Of a DNA stretch of 64,000 nucleotides, positions 37,225 through 49,896 are shown in pieces. Made by a program: the position numbers and the translations under genes. Every line of letters starts with the position of its first letter. Position 1 is the first letter of the stretch. This stretch comes from Rallus limicola (lineage: Eukaryota > Chordata > Aves > Gruiformes > Rallidae). Where the stretch lies: positions 124,001-188,000 of the forward strand of contig JAKCOZ010000230.1 of NCBI GenBank assembly GCA_022605955.1, in the 5' to 3' direction. The notes below the pieces were generated by a model. It worked only from the letters and a program-made list of their open reading frames with translations, had not been told where the DNA came from and did no database searches.

Positions 37225-39006
37225 AGAGCCAAAGTGACAGGGTCTGCTCGTGTGTCCTGTTAGGAGGTTTCAGACAAGCTATGCCTTTCAGGCCTAGCTT
37301 CTTTACTTTGGGAGTTATTGCTGGACGTTTAGCATGTTTTGAACTGCAGTCTGCTAGGGCCGAGAAAAGCACCGTAGGAGGTTCCAGGCATGTTCCCTCT
37401 TTCCAGGCAAAGGAAAAGGCTGAGAGCCAAAGTGACAGGGTCTGCTCGTGTGTCCTGTTAGGAGGTTTCAGACGAGCTATGCCTTTCAGGCCTAGCTTCT
37501 TTACTTTGGGAGTTATTGCTGGACGTTTAGCATGTTTTGAACTGATGTCTGCTAGGGCCGAGAAAAGCACCGTAGGAGGTTCCAGGCATGTTCCCTCTTT
37601 CCAGGCAAAGGAAAAGGCTGAGAGCCAAAGTGACAGGGTCTGCTCGTGTGTCCTGTTAGGAGGTTTCAGACAAGCTATGCCTTTCAGGCCTAGCTTCTTT
37701 ACTTTGGGAGTTATTGCTGGACGTTTAGCATGTTTTGAACTGCAGTCTGCTAGGGCCGAGAAAAGCACCGTAGGAGGTTCCAGGCATGTTCCCTCTTTCC
37801 AGGCAAAGGAAAAGGCTGAGAGCCAAAGTGACAGGGTCTCCTCGTGTGTCCTGTTAGGAGGTTTCAGACAAGCTATGCCTTTCAGGCCTAGCTTCTTTAC
37901 TTTGGGAGTTATTGCTGGACGTTTAGCATGTTTTGAACTGCAGTCTGCTAGGGCCGAGAAAAGCACCGTAGGAGGTTCCAGGCATGTTCCCTCTTTCCAG
38001 GCAAAGGAAAAGGCTGAGAGCCAAAGTGACAGGGTCTGCTCGTGTGTCCTGTTAGGAGGTTTCAGACAAGCTATGCCTTTCAGGCCTAGCTTCTTTACTT
38101 TGGGAGTTATTGCTGGACGTTTAGCATGTTTTGAACTGCAGTCTGCTAGGGCCGAGAAAAGCACCGTAGGAGGTTCCAGGCATGTTCCCTCTTTCCAGGC
38201 AAAGGAAAAGGCTGAGAGCCAAAGTGACAGGGTCTCCTCGTGTGTCCTGTTAGGAGGTTTCAGACAAGCTATGCCTTTCAGGCCTAGCTTCTTTACTTTG
38301 GGAGTTATTGCTGGACGTTTAGCATGTTTTGAACTGCAGTCTGCTAGGGCCGAGAAAAGCACCGTAGGAGGTTCCAGGCATGTTCCCTCTTTCCAGGCAA
38401 AGGAAAAGGCTGAGAGCCAAAGTGACAGGGTCTGCTCGTGTGTCCTGTTAGGAGGTTTCAGACAAGCTATGCCTTTCAGGCCTAGCTTCTTTACTTTGGG
38501 AGTTATTGCTGGACGTTTAGCATGTTTTGAACTGCAGTCTGCTAGGGCCGAGAAAAGCACCGTAGGAGGTTCCAGGCATGTTCCCTCTTTCCAGGCAAAG
38601 GAAAAGGCTGAGAGCCAAAGTGACAGGGTCTGCTCGTGTGTCCTGTTAGTGGGTTTCAGACAAGCTATGCCTTTCAGGCCTAGCTTCTTTACTTTGGGAG
38701 TTATTGCTGGACGTTTAGCATGTTTTGAACTGCAGTCTGCTAGGGCCGAGAAAAGCACCGTAGGAGGTTCCAGGCATGTTCCCTCTTTCCAGGCAAAGGA
38801 AAAGGCTGAGAGCCAAAGTGACAGGGTCTGCTCGTGTGTCCTGTTAGGAGGTTTCAGACAAGCTATGCCTTTCAGGCCTAGCTTCTTTACTTTGGGAGTT
38901 ATTGCTGGACGTTTAGCATGTTTTGAACTGATGTCTGCTAGGGCAGAGAAAAGGACCGTAGGAGGTTCCAGGCATGTTCCCTCTTTCCAGGCAAAGGAAA
39001 AGGCTG
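37225..39006 (+). repeat. Nine monomers between the two 41-monomer copies
   Basis: Markers: A52 plain at 37225, G52/A123-T124 at 37423, C22 at 37819 and 38215, T40 at 38611, and A123-T124/A137/G146 at 38809. The last two match 28711-29106 in order, as expected if this piece descends from the run before the 9-monomer tandem. Confidence 0.75.
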
Positions 39007-42000
39007 AGAGCCAAAGTGACAGGGTCTGCTCGTGTGTCCTGTTAGGAGGTTTCAGACAAGCTATGCCTTTCAGGCCTAGCTTCTTTACTTTGGGAGTTAT
39101 TGCTGGACGTTTAGCATGTTTTGAACTGCAGTCTGCTAGGGCCGAGAAAAGCACAGTAGGAGGTTCCAGGCATGTTCCCTCTTTCCAGGCAAAGGAAAAT
39201 CCTGAGAGCCAATGTGACAGGGTCTGCTCGTGTGTCCTGTTAGGAGGTTTCAGACAAGCTATGCCTTTCAGGCCTAGCTTCTTTACTTTGGGAGTTATTG
39301 CTGGACGTTTAGCATGTTTTGAACTGCAGTCTGCTAGGGCCGAGAAAAGCACCGTAGGAGGTTCCAGGCATGTTCCCTCTTTCCAGGCAAAGGAAAAGGC
39401 TGAGAGCCAAAGTGACAGGGTCTGCTCGTGTGTCCTGTTAGGGGGTTTCAGACAAGCTATGCCTTTCAGGCCTAGCTTCTTTACTTTGGGAGTTATTGCT
39501 GGACGTTTAGCATGTTTTGAACTGCAGTCTGCTAGGGCCGAGAAAAGCACCGTAGGAGGTTCCAGGCATGTTCCCTCTTTCCAGGCAAAGGAAAAGGCTG
39601 AGAGCCAAAGTGACAGGGTCTGCTCGTGTGTCCTGTTAGGAGGTTTCAGACAAGCTATGCCTTTCAGGCCTAGCTTCTTTACTTTGGGAGTTATTGCTGG
39701 ACGTTTAGCATGTTTTGAACTGCAGTCTGCTAGGGCCGAGAAAAGCACCGTAGGAGGTTCCAGGCATGTTCCCTCTTTCCAGGCAAAGGAAAAGGCTGAG
39801 AGCCAAAGTGACAGGGTCTGCTCGTGTGTCCTGTTAGGAGGTTTCAGACAAGCTATGCCTTTCAGGCCTAGCTTCTTTACTTTGGGAGTTATTGCTGGAC
39901 ATTTAGCATGTTTTGAACTGCAGTCTGCTAGGGCCGAGAAAAGCACCGTAGGAGTTTCCAGGCATGTTCCCTCTTTCCAGGCAAAGGAAAAGGCTGAGAG
40001 CCAAAGTGACAGGGTCTGCTCGTGTGTCCTGTTAGTGGGTTTCAGACAAGCTATGCCTTTCAGGCCTAGCTTCTTTACTTTGGGAGTTATTGCTGGACGT
40101 TTAGCATGTTTTGAACTGCAGTCTGCTAGGGCTGAGAAAAGCACCGTAGGAGGTTCCAGGCATGTTCCCTCTTTCCAGGCAAAGGAAAAGGCTGAGAGCC
40201 AAAGTGACAGGGTCTGCTCGTGTGTCCTGTTAGGAGGTTTCAGACAAGCTATGCCTTTCAGGCCTAGCTTCTTTACTTTGGGAGTTATTGCTGGACGTTT
40301 AGCATGTTTTGAACTGCAGTCTGCTAGGGCCGAGAAAAGCACCGTAGGAGGTTCCAGGCATGTTCCCTCTTTCCAGGCAAAGGAAAAGGCTGAGAGCCAA
40401 AGTGACAGGGTCTGCTCGTGTGTCCTGTTAGGGGGTTTCAGACGAGCTATGCCTTTCAGGCCTAGCTTCTTTACTTTGGGAGTTATTGCTGGACGTTTAG
40501 CATGTTTTGAACTGATGTCTGCTAGGGCCGAGAAAAGCACCGTAGGAGGTTCCAGGCATGTTCCCTCTTTCCAGGCAAAGGAAAAGGCTGAGAGCCAAAG
40601 TGACAGGGTCTGCTCGTGTGTCCTGTTAGGAGGTTTCAGACAAGCTATGCCTTTCAGGCCTAGCTTCTTTACTTTGGGAGTTATTGCTGGACGTTTAGCA
40701 TGTTTTGAACTGCAGTCTGCTAGGGCCGAGAAAAGCACCGTAGGAGGTTCCAGGCATGTTCCCTCTTTCCAGGCAAAGGAAAAGGCTGAGAGCCAAAGTG
40801 ACAGGGTCTCCTCGTGTGTCCTGTTAGGAGGTTTCAGACAAGCTATGCCTTTCAGGCCTAGCTTCTTTACTTTGGGAGTTATTGCTGGACGTTTAGCATG
40901 TTTTGAACTGCAGTCTGCTAGGGCCGAGAAAAGCACCGTAGGAGGTTCCAGGCATGTTCCCTCTTTCCAGGCAAAGGAAAAGGCTGAGAGCCAAAGTGAC
41001 AGGGTCTGCTCGTGTGTCCTGTTAGGAGGTTTCAGACAAGCTATGCCTTTCAGGCCTAGCTTCTTTACTTTGGGAGTTATTGCTGGACGTTTAGCATGTT
41101 TTGAACTGCAGTCTGCTAGGGCCGAGAAAAGCACCGTAGGAGGTTCCAGGCATGTTCCCTCTTTCCAGGCAAAGGAAAAGGCTGAGAGCCAAAGTGACAG
41201 GGTCTGCTCGTGTGTCCTGTTAGGAGGTTTCAGACAAGCTATGCCTTTCAGGCCTAGCTTCTTTACTTTGGGAGTTATTGCTGGACATTTAGCATGTTTT
41301 GAACTGCAGTCTGCTAGGGCCGAGAAAAGCACCGTAGGAGGTTCCAGGCATGTTCCCTCTTTCCAGGCAAAGGAAAAGGCTGAGAGCCAAAGTGACAGGG
41401 TCTGCTCGTGTGTCCTGTTAGTGGGTTTCAGACAAGCTATGCCTTTCAGGCCTAGCTTCTTTACTTTGGGAGTTATTGCTGGACGTTTAGCATGTTTTGA
41501 ACTGCAGTCTGCTAGGGCCGAGAAAAGCACCGTAGGAGGTTCCAGGCATGTTCCCTCTTTCCAGGCAAAGGAAAAGGCTGAGAGCCAAAGTGACAGGGTC
41601 TCCTCGTGTGTCCTATTAGGAGGTTTCAGACAAGCTATGCCTTTCAGGCCTAGCTTCTTTACTTTGGGAGTTATTGCTGGACGTTTAGCATGTTTTGAAC
41701 TGCAGTCTGCTAGGGCCGAGAAAAGCACCGTAGGAGGTTCCAGGCATGTTCCCTCTTTCCAGGCAAAGGAAAAGGCTGAGAGCCAAAGTGACAGGGTCTG
41801 CTCGTGTGTCCTGTTAGGAGGTTTCAGACGAGCTATGCCTTTCAGGCCTAGCTTCTTTACTTTGGGAGTTATTGCTGGACGTTTAGCATGTTTTGAACTG
41901 CAGTCTGCTAGGGCCGAGAAAAGCACCGTAGGAGGTTCCAGGCATGTTCCCTCTTTCCAGGCAAAGGAAAAGGCTGAGAGCCAAAGTGACAGGGTCTGCT

Positions 42001-45000
42001 CGTGTGTCCTGTTAGGAGGTTTCAGACAAGCTATGCCTTTCAGGCCTAGATTCTTTACTTTGGGAGTTATTGCTGGACGTTTAGCATGTTTTGAACTGCA
42101 GTCTGCTAGGGCCGAGAAAAGCACCGTAGGAGGTTCCAGGCATGTTCCCTCTTTCCAGGCAAAGGAAAAGGCTGAGAGCCAAAGTGACAGGGTCTGCTCG
42201 TGTGTCCTGTTAGGGGGTTTCAGACAAGCTATGCCTTTCAGGCCTAGCTTCTTTACTTTGGGAGTTATTGCTGGACGTTTAGCATGTTTTGAACTGCAGT
42301 CTGCTAGGGCCGAGAAAAGCACCGTAGGAGGTTCCAGGCATGTTCCCTCTTTCCAGGCAAAGGAAAAGGCTGAGAGCCAAAGTGACAGGGTCTGCTCGTG
42401 TGTCCTGTTAGGGGGTTTCAGACAAGCTATGCCTTTCAGGCCTAGCTTCTTTACTTTGGGAGTTATTGCTGGACGTTTAGCATGTTTTGAACTGATGTCT
42501 GCTAGGGCCGAGAAAAGCACCGTAGGAGGTTCCAGGCATGTTCCCTCTTTCCAGGCAAAGGAAAAGGCTGAGAGCCAAAGTGACAGGGTCTGCTCGTGTG
42601 TCCTGTTAGGAGGTTTCAGACGAGCTATGCCTTTCAGGCCTAGCTTCTTTACTTTGGGAGTTATTGCTGGACGTTTAGCATGTTTTGAACTGCAGTCTGC
42701 TAGGGCCGAGAAAAGCACCGTAGGAGGTTCCAGGCATGTTCCCTCTTTCCAGGCAAAGGAAAAGGCTGAGAGCCAAAGTGACAGGGTCTGCTCGTGTGTC
42801 CTGTTAGGAGGTTTCAGACAAGCTATGCCTTTCAGGCCTAGCTTCTTTACTTTGGGAGTTATTGCTGGACGTTTAGCATGTTTTGAACTGCAGTCTGCTA
42901 GGGCCGAGAAAAGCACCGTAGGAGGTTCCAGGCATGTTCCCTCTTTCCAGGCAAAGGAAAAGGCTGAGAGCCAAAGTGACAGGGTCTGCTCGTGTGTCCT
43001 GTTAGGAGGTTTCAGACAAGCTATGCCTTTCAGGCCTAGCTTCTTTACTTTGGGAGTTATTGCTGGACGTTTAGCATGTTTTGAACTGCAGTCTGCTAGG
43101 GCCGAGAAAAGCACCGTAGGAGGTTCCAGGCATGTTCCCTCTTTCCAGGCAAAGGAAAAGGCTGAGAGCCAAAGTGACAGGGTCTGCTCGTGTGTCCTGT
43201 TAGGAGGTTTCAGACAAGCTATGCCTTTCAGGCCTAGCTTCTTTACTTTGGGAGTTATTGCTGGACATTTAGCATGTTTTGAACTGCAGTCTGCTAGGGC
43301 CGAGAAAAGCACCGTAGGAGGTTCCAGGCATGTTCCCTCTTTCCAGGCAAAGGAAAAGGCTGAGAGCCAAAGTGACAGGGTCTGCTCGTGTGTCCTGTTA
43401 GTGGGTTTCAGACAAGCTATGCCTTTCAGGCCTAGCTTCTTTACTTTGGGAGTTATTGCTGGACGTTTAGCATGTTTTGAACTGCAGTCTGCTAGGGCTG
43501 AGAAAAGCACCGTCGGAGGTTCCAGGCATGTTCCCTCTTTCCAGGCAAAGGAAAAGGCTGAGAGCCAAAGTGACAGGGTCTGCTCGTGTGTCCTGTTAGG
43601 AGGTTTCAGACAAGCTATGCCTTTCAGGCCTAGCTTCTTTACTTTGGGAGTTATTGCTGGACGTTTAGCATGTTTTGAACTGCAGTCTGCTAGGGCCGAG
43701 AAAAGCACCGTAGGAGGTTCCAGGCATGTTCCCTCTTTCCAGGCAAAGGAAAAGGCTGAGAGCCAAAGTGACAGGGTCTGCTCGTGTGTCCTGTTAGGGG
43801 GTTTCAGACGAGCTATGCCTTTCAGGCCTAGCTTCTTTACTTTGGGAGTTATTGCTGGACGTTTAGCATGTTTTGAACTGCAGTCTGCTAGGGCCGAGAA
43901 AAGCACCGTAGGAGGTTCCAGGCATGTTCCCTCTTTGCAGGCAAAGGAAAAGGCTGAGAGCCAAAGTGACAGGGTCTGCTCGTGTGTCCTGTTAGGAGGT
44001 TTCAGACAAGCTATGCCTTTCAGGCCTAGCTTCTTTACTTTGGGAGTTATTGCTGGACGTTTAGCATGTTTTGAACTGCAGTCTGCTAGGGCCGAGAAAA
44101 GCACCGTAGGAGGTTCCAGGCATGTTCCCTCTTTCCAGGCAAAGGAAAAGGCTGAGAGCCAAAGCGACAGGGTCTGCTCGTGTGTCCTGTTAGGAGGTTT
44201 CAGACAAGCTATGCCTTTCAGGCCTAGCTTCTTTACTTTGGGAGTTATTGCTGGACGTTTAGCATGTTTTGAACTGCAGTCTGCTAGGGCCGAGAAAAGC
44301 ACCGTAGGAGGTTCCAGGCATGTTCCCTCTTTCCAGGCAAAGGAAAAGGCTGAGAGCCAAAGTGACAGGGTCTGCTCCTGTGTCCTGTTAGGAGGTTTCA
44401 GACAAGCTATGCCTTTCAGGCCTAGCTTCTTTACTTTGGGAGTTATTGCTGGACGTTTAGCATGTTTTGAACTGCAGTCTGCTAGGGCCGAGAAAAGCAC
44501 CGTAGGAGGTTCCAGGCATGTTCCCTCTTTCCAGGCAAAGGAAAAGGCTGAGAGCCAAAGTGACAGGGTCTGCTCGTGTGTCCTGTTAGGAGGTTTCAGA
44601 CAAGCTATGCCTTTCAGGCCTAGCTTCTTTACTTTGGGAGTTATTGCTGGACATTTAGCATGTTTTGAACTGCAGTCTGCTAGGGCCGAGAAAAGCACCG
44701 TAGGAGGTTCCAGGCATGTTCCCTCTTTCCAGGCAAAGGAAAAGGCTGAGAGCCAAAGTGACAGGGTCTGCTCGTGTGTCCTGTTAGGGGGTTTCAGACG
44801 AGCTATGCCTTTCAGGCCTAGCTTCTTTACTTTGGGAGTTATTGCTGGACGTTTAGCATGTTTTGAACTGCAGTCTGCTAGGGCCGAGAAAAGCACCGTA
44901 GGAGGTTCCAGGCATGTTCCCTCTTTCCAGGCAAAGGAAAAGGCTGAGAGCCAAAGTGACAGGGTCTGCTCGTGTGTCCTGTTAGGGGGTTTCAGACGAG

Positions 45001-45342
45001 CTATGCCTTTCAGGCCTAGCTTCTTTACTTTGGGAGTTATTGCTGGACGTTTAGCATGTTTTGAACTGCAGTCTGCTAGGGCCGAGAAAAGCACCGTAGG
45101 AGGTTCCAGGCATGTTCCCTCTTTCCAGGCAAAGGAAAAGGCTGAGAGCCAAAGTGACAGGGTCTACTCGTGTGTCCTGTTAGGGGGTTTCAGACGAGCT
45201 ATGCCTTTCAGGCCTAGCTTCTTTACTTTGGGAGTTATTGCTGGACGTTTAGCATGTTTTGAACTGCAGTCTGCTAGGGCCGAGAAAAGCACCGTAGGAG
45301 GTTCCAGGCATGTTCCCTCTTTCCAGGCAAAGGAAAAGGCTG
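39007..45342 (+). repeat. 32-monomer segment, right copy of 8,118-bp-spaced duplication
   Basis: Counterpart of 30889-37224. It begins with the 9-monomer cassette (39007-40788), here with AAATCCTG at the first junction and without the T54 change. Private changes include A74 (CCTAGATTC near 42050), G179 near 43937 and C26 near 44378. It ends at the A22 monomer (45145), which matches 37027. Confidence 0.82.
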
Positions 45343-48300
45343 AGAGCCAAAGTGACAGGGTCTGCTCGTGTGTCCTGTTAGGAGGTTTCAGACAAGCTAT
45401 GCCTTTCAGGCCTAGCTTCTTTACTTTGGGAGTTATTGCTGGACGTTTAGCATGTTTTGAACTGCAGTCTGCTAGGGCCGAGAAAAGCACCGTAGGAGGT
45501 TCCAGGCATGTTCCCTCTTTCCAGGCAAAGGAAAAGGCTGAGAGCCAAAGTGACAGGGTCTGCTCGTGTGTCCTGTTAGGAGGTTTCAGACGAGCTATGC
45601 CTTTCAGGCCTAGCTTCTTTACTTTGGGAGTTATTGCTGGACGTTTAGCATGTTTTGAACTGATGTCTGCTAGGGCCGAGAAAAGCACCGTAGGAGGTTC
45701 CAGGCATGTTCCCTCTTTCCAGGCAAAGGAAAAGGCTGAGAGCCAAAGTGACAGGGTCTGCTCGTGTGTCCTGTTAGGAGGTTTCAGACAAGCTATGCCT
45801 TTCAGGCCTAGCTTCTTTACTTTGGGAGTTATTGCTGGACGTTTAGCATGTTTTGAACTGCAGTCTGCTAGGGCCGAGAAAAGCACCGTAGGAGGTTCCA
45901 GGCATGTTCCCTCTTTCCAGGCAAAGGAAAAGGCTGAGAGCCAAAGTGACAGGGTCTGCTCGTGTGTCCTGTTAGGAGGTTTCAGACAAGCTATGCCTTT
46001 CAGGCCTAGCTTCTTTACTTTGGGAGTTATTGCTGGACGTTTAGCATGTTTTGAACTGCAGTCTGCTAGGGCCGAGAAAAGCACCGTAGGAGGTTCCAGG
46101 CATGTTCCCTCTTTCCAGGCAAAGGAAAAGGCTGAGAGCCAAAGTGACAGGGTCTGCTCGTGTGTCCTGTTAGGAGGTTTCAGACAAGCTATGCCTTTCA
46201 GGCCTAGCTTCTTTACTTTGGGAGTTATTGCTGGACGTTTAGCATGTTTTGAACTGCAGTCTGCTAGGGCCGAGAAAAGCACCGTAGGAGGTTCCAGGCA
46301 TGTTCCCTCTTTCCAGGCAAAGGAAAAGGCTGAGAGCCAAAGTGACAGGGTCTGCTCGTGTGTCCTGTTAGGAGGTTTCAGACGAGCTATACCTTTCAGG
46401 CCTAGCTTCTTTACTTTGGGAGTTATTGCTGGACGTTTAGCATGTTTTGAACTGCAGTCTGCTAGGGCCGAGAAAAGCACCGTAGGAGGTTCCAGGCATG
46501 TTCCCTCTTTCCAGGCAAAGGAAAAGGCTGAGAGCCAAAGTGACAGGGTCTGCTCGTGTGTCCTGTTAGGAGGTTTCAGACAAGCTATGCCTTTCAGGCC
46601 TCGCTTCTTTACTTTGGGAGTTATTGCTGGACGTTTAGCATGTTTTGAACTGCAGTCTGCTAGGGCCGAGAAAAGCACCGTAGGAGGTTCCAGGCATGTT
46701 CCCTCTTTCCAGGCAAAGGAAAAGGCTGAGAGCCAAAGTGACAGGGTCTGCTCGTGTGTCCTGTTAGGAGGTTTCAGACAAGCTATGCCTTTCAGGCCTA
46801 GCTTCTTTACTTTGGGAGTTATTGCTGGACGTTTAGCATGTTTTGAACTGCAGTCTGCTAGGGCCGAGAAAAGCACCGTAGGAGGTTCCAGGCATGTTCC
46901 CTCTTTCCAGGCAAAGGAAAAGGCTGAGAGCCAAAGTGACAGGGTCTGCTCGTGTGTCCTGTTAGGAGGTTTCAGACAAGCTATGCCTTTCAGGCCTAGC
47001 TTCTTTACTTTGGGAGTTATTGCTGGACGTTTAGCATGTTTTGAACTGCAGTCTGCTAGGGCCGAGAAAAGCACCGTAGGAGGTTCCAGGCATGTTCCCT
47101 CTTTCCAGGCAAAGGAAAAGGCTGAGAGCCAAAGTGACAGGGTCTGCTCGTGTGTCCTGTTAGGAGGTTTCAGACAAGCTATGCCTTTCAGGCCTAGCTT
47201 CTTTACTTTGGGAGTTATTGCTGGACGTTTAGCATGTTTTGAACTGCAGTCTGCTAGGGCCGAGAAAAGCACCGTAGGAGGTTCCAGGCATGTTCCCTCT
47301 TTCCAGGCAAAGGAAAAGGCTGAGAGCCAAAGTGACAGGGTCTGCTCGTGTGTCCTGTTAGGAGGTTTCAGACAAGCTATGCCTTTCAGGCCTAGCTTCT
47401 TTACTTTGGGAGTTATTGCTGGACGTTTAGCATGTTTTGAACTGCAGTCTGCTAGGGCCGAGAAAAGCACCGTAGGAGGTTCCAGGCATGTTCCCTCTTT
47501 CCAGGCAAAGGAAAAGGCTGAGAGCCAAAGTGACAGGGTCTGCTCGTGTGTCCTGTTAGGAGGTTTCAGACGAGCTATACCTTTCAGGCCTAGCTTCTTT
47601 ACTTTGGGAGTTATTGCTGGACGTTTAGCATGTTTTGAACTGCAGTCTGCTAGGGCCGAGAAAAGCACCGTAGGAGGTTCCAGGCATGTTCCCTCTTTCC
47701 AGGCAAAGGAAAAGGCTGAGAGCCAAAGTGACAGGGTCTGCTCGTGTGTCCTGTTAGGGGGTTTCAGACAAGCTATGCCTTTCAGGCCTAGCTTCTTTAC
47801 TTTGGGAGTTATTGCTGGACGTTTAGCATGTTTTGAACTGCAGTCTGCTAGGGCTGAGAAAAGCACCGTACGACGTTCCAGGCATGTTACCTCATTCCAG
47901 GCAAAGGAAAAGGCTGAGAGCCAAAGTGACAGGGTCTGCTCGTGTGTCCTGTTAGGAGGTTTCAGACAAGCTATGCCTTTCAGGCCTAGCTTCTTTACTT
48001 TGGGAGTTATTGCTGGACGTTTAGCATGTTTTGAACTGCAGTCTGCTAGGGCCGAGAAAAGCACCGTAGGAGGTTCCAGGCATGTTCCCTTTTTCCAGGC
48101 AAAGGAAAAGGCTGAGAGCCAAAGTGACAGGGTCTGCTCGTGTGTCCTGTTAGGGGGTTTCAGACAAGCTATGCCTTTCAGGCCTAGCTTCTTTACTTTG
48201 GGAGTTATTGCTGGACGTTTAGCATGTTTTGAACTGCAGTCTGCTAGGGCCGAGAAAAGCACCGTAGGAGGTTCCAGGCATGTTCCCTCTTTCCAGGCAA

Positions 48301-48510
48301 AGGAAAAGGCTGAGAGCCAAAGTGACAGGGTCTGCTCGTGTGTCCTGTTAGGAGGTTTCAGACGAGCTATGCCTTTCAGGCCTAGCTTCTTTACTTTGGG
48401 AGTTATTGCTGGACGTTTAGCATGTTTTGAACTGCAGTCTGCTAGGGCCGAGAAAAGCACCGTAGGAGGTTCCAGGCATGTTCCCTCTTTCCAGGCAAAG
48501 GAAAAGGCTG
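45343..48510 (+). repeat. Transitional block of mostly plain monomers
   Basis: Sixteen monomers. The last A123-T124 monomer of the window is at 45541. A59 (CTATACC) occurs at 46333 and 47521, six monomers apart. C72 is near 46602. The block contains the most altered monomer noted (47719-47916). The A103 and T40 markers, frequent to the left, are absent from here on. The subtype markers of the right part have not yet begun. Confidence 0.78.
47719..47916 (+). repeat. Monomer with clustered transversions
   Basis: Four private substitutions lie within 24 bases: C at 47871, C at 47874, A at 47889 and A at 47894, where the consensus is G, G, C and T. All are transversions. It also has G41 and T137. 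No other monomer shows such a cluster. Confidence 0.8.
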
Positions 48511-48906
48511 AGAGTCAAAGTGACAGGGTCTGCTCCTGTGTCCTGTTAGGAGGTTTCAGACAAGCTATGCCTTTCAGGCCTAGCTTCTTTACTTTGGGAG
48601 TTATTGCTGGACGTTTAGCATGTTTTGAACTGCAGTCTGCTAGGGCCGAGAAAAGCACCGTAGGAGGTTCCAGGCATGTTCCCTCTTTCCAGGCAAAGGA
48701 AAAGGCTGAGAGCCAAAGTGACAAGGTCTGCTCGTGTGTCCTGTTAGGAGGTTTCAGACAAGCTATGCCTTTCAGGCCTAGCTTCTTTACTTTGGGAGTT
48801 ATTGCTGGACGTTTAGCATGTTTAGAACTGCAGTCTGCTAGGGCTGAGAAAAGCACCGTAGGAGGTTCCAGGCATGTTCCCTCTTTCCAGGCAAAGGAAA
48901 AGGCTG

Positions 48907-49896
48907 AGAGCCAAAGTGACAGGGTCTGCTCGTGTGTCCTGTTAGGAGGTTTCAGACAAGCTATGCCTTTCAGGCCTAGCTTCTTTACTTTGGGAGTTAT
49001 TGCTGGACGTTTAGCATGTTGTGACCTGCAGTCTGCTAGGGCCAAGAAAAGCACCGTAGGAGGTTCCAGGCATGTTCCCTCTTTCCAGGCAAAGGAAAAG
49101 GCTGAGAGCCACAGTGACAGGGTCTGCTCGTGTGTCCTGTTAGGAGGTTTCAGACAAGCTATGCCTTTCAGGCCTAGCTTCTTTACTTTGGAAGTTATTG
49201 CTGGACGTTTAGCATGTTTTGAACTGCAGTCTGCTAGGGCCGAGAAAAGCACCGTAGGAGGTTCCAGGCATGTTCCTTCTTTCCAGGCAGAGGAAAAGGC
49301 TGAGAGCCAAAGTGACAGGGTCTGCTCGTGTGTCCTGTTAGGAGGTTTCAGACGAGCTATTCCTTTCAGGCCTAGCTTCTTTACTTTGGGAGTTATTGCT
49401 GGACGTTTAGCATGTTTTGATCTGCAGTCTGCTAGGGCCGAGAAAAGCACCGTAGGAGGTTCCAGGCATGTTCCCTCTTTGCAGGCAAAGGAAAAGGCTG
49501 AGAGCCAAAGTGACAGGGTCTGCTCATGTGTCCTGTTAGGAGGTTTCAGACAAGCTATGCCTTTCAGGCCTAGCTTCTTTACTTTGGGAGTTATTGCTGG
49601 ACGTTTAGCATGTTTTGAACTGCAGTCTGCTAGGGCCGAGAAAAGCACCGTAGGAGGTTCCAGGCATGTTCCCTCTTTCCAGGCAAAGGAAAAGGCTGAG
49701 AGCCAAAGTGACAGGGTCTGCTCGTGTGTCCTGTTAGGGGGGTTCAGACAAGCTATGCCTTTCAGGCCTAGCTTCTTTACTTTGGGAGTTTTTGCTGGAC
49801 GTTTAGCATGTTTTGAACTGCAGTCTGCTAGGGCCGAGAAAAGCACCGTAGGAGGTTCCAGGCATGTTCCCTCTTTCCAGGCAAAGGAAAAGGCTG
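48907..49896 (+). repeat. 5-monomer higher-order repeat, copy 1 (990 bp)
   Basis: Order: G115/C119 (TGTTGTGACC); C8 with A88 (CCACAG, GGAAG); G52 with T59 and G179; plain with A26 (CTCATGTG at 49526); G44 with T93 (GGGGGGTTC, GTTTTTGC). The next five monomers repeat this order. The two monomers before it (48511 and 48709) carry T5/C26 and A16/A116. Confidence 0.85.
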
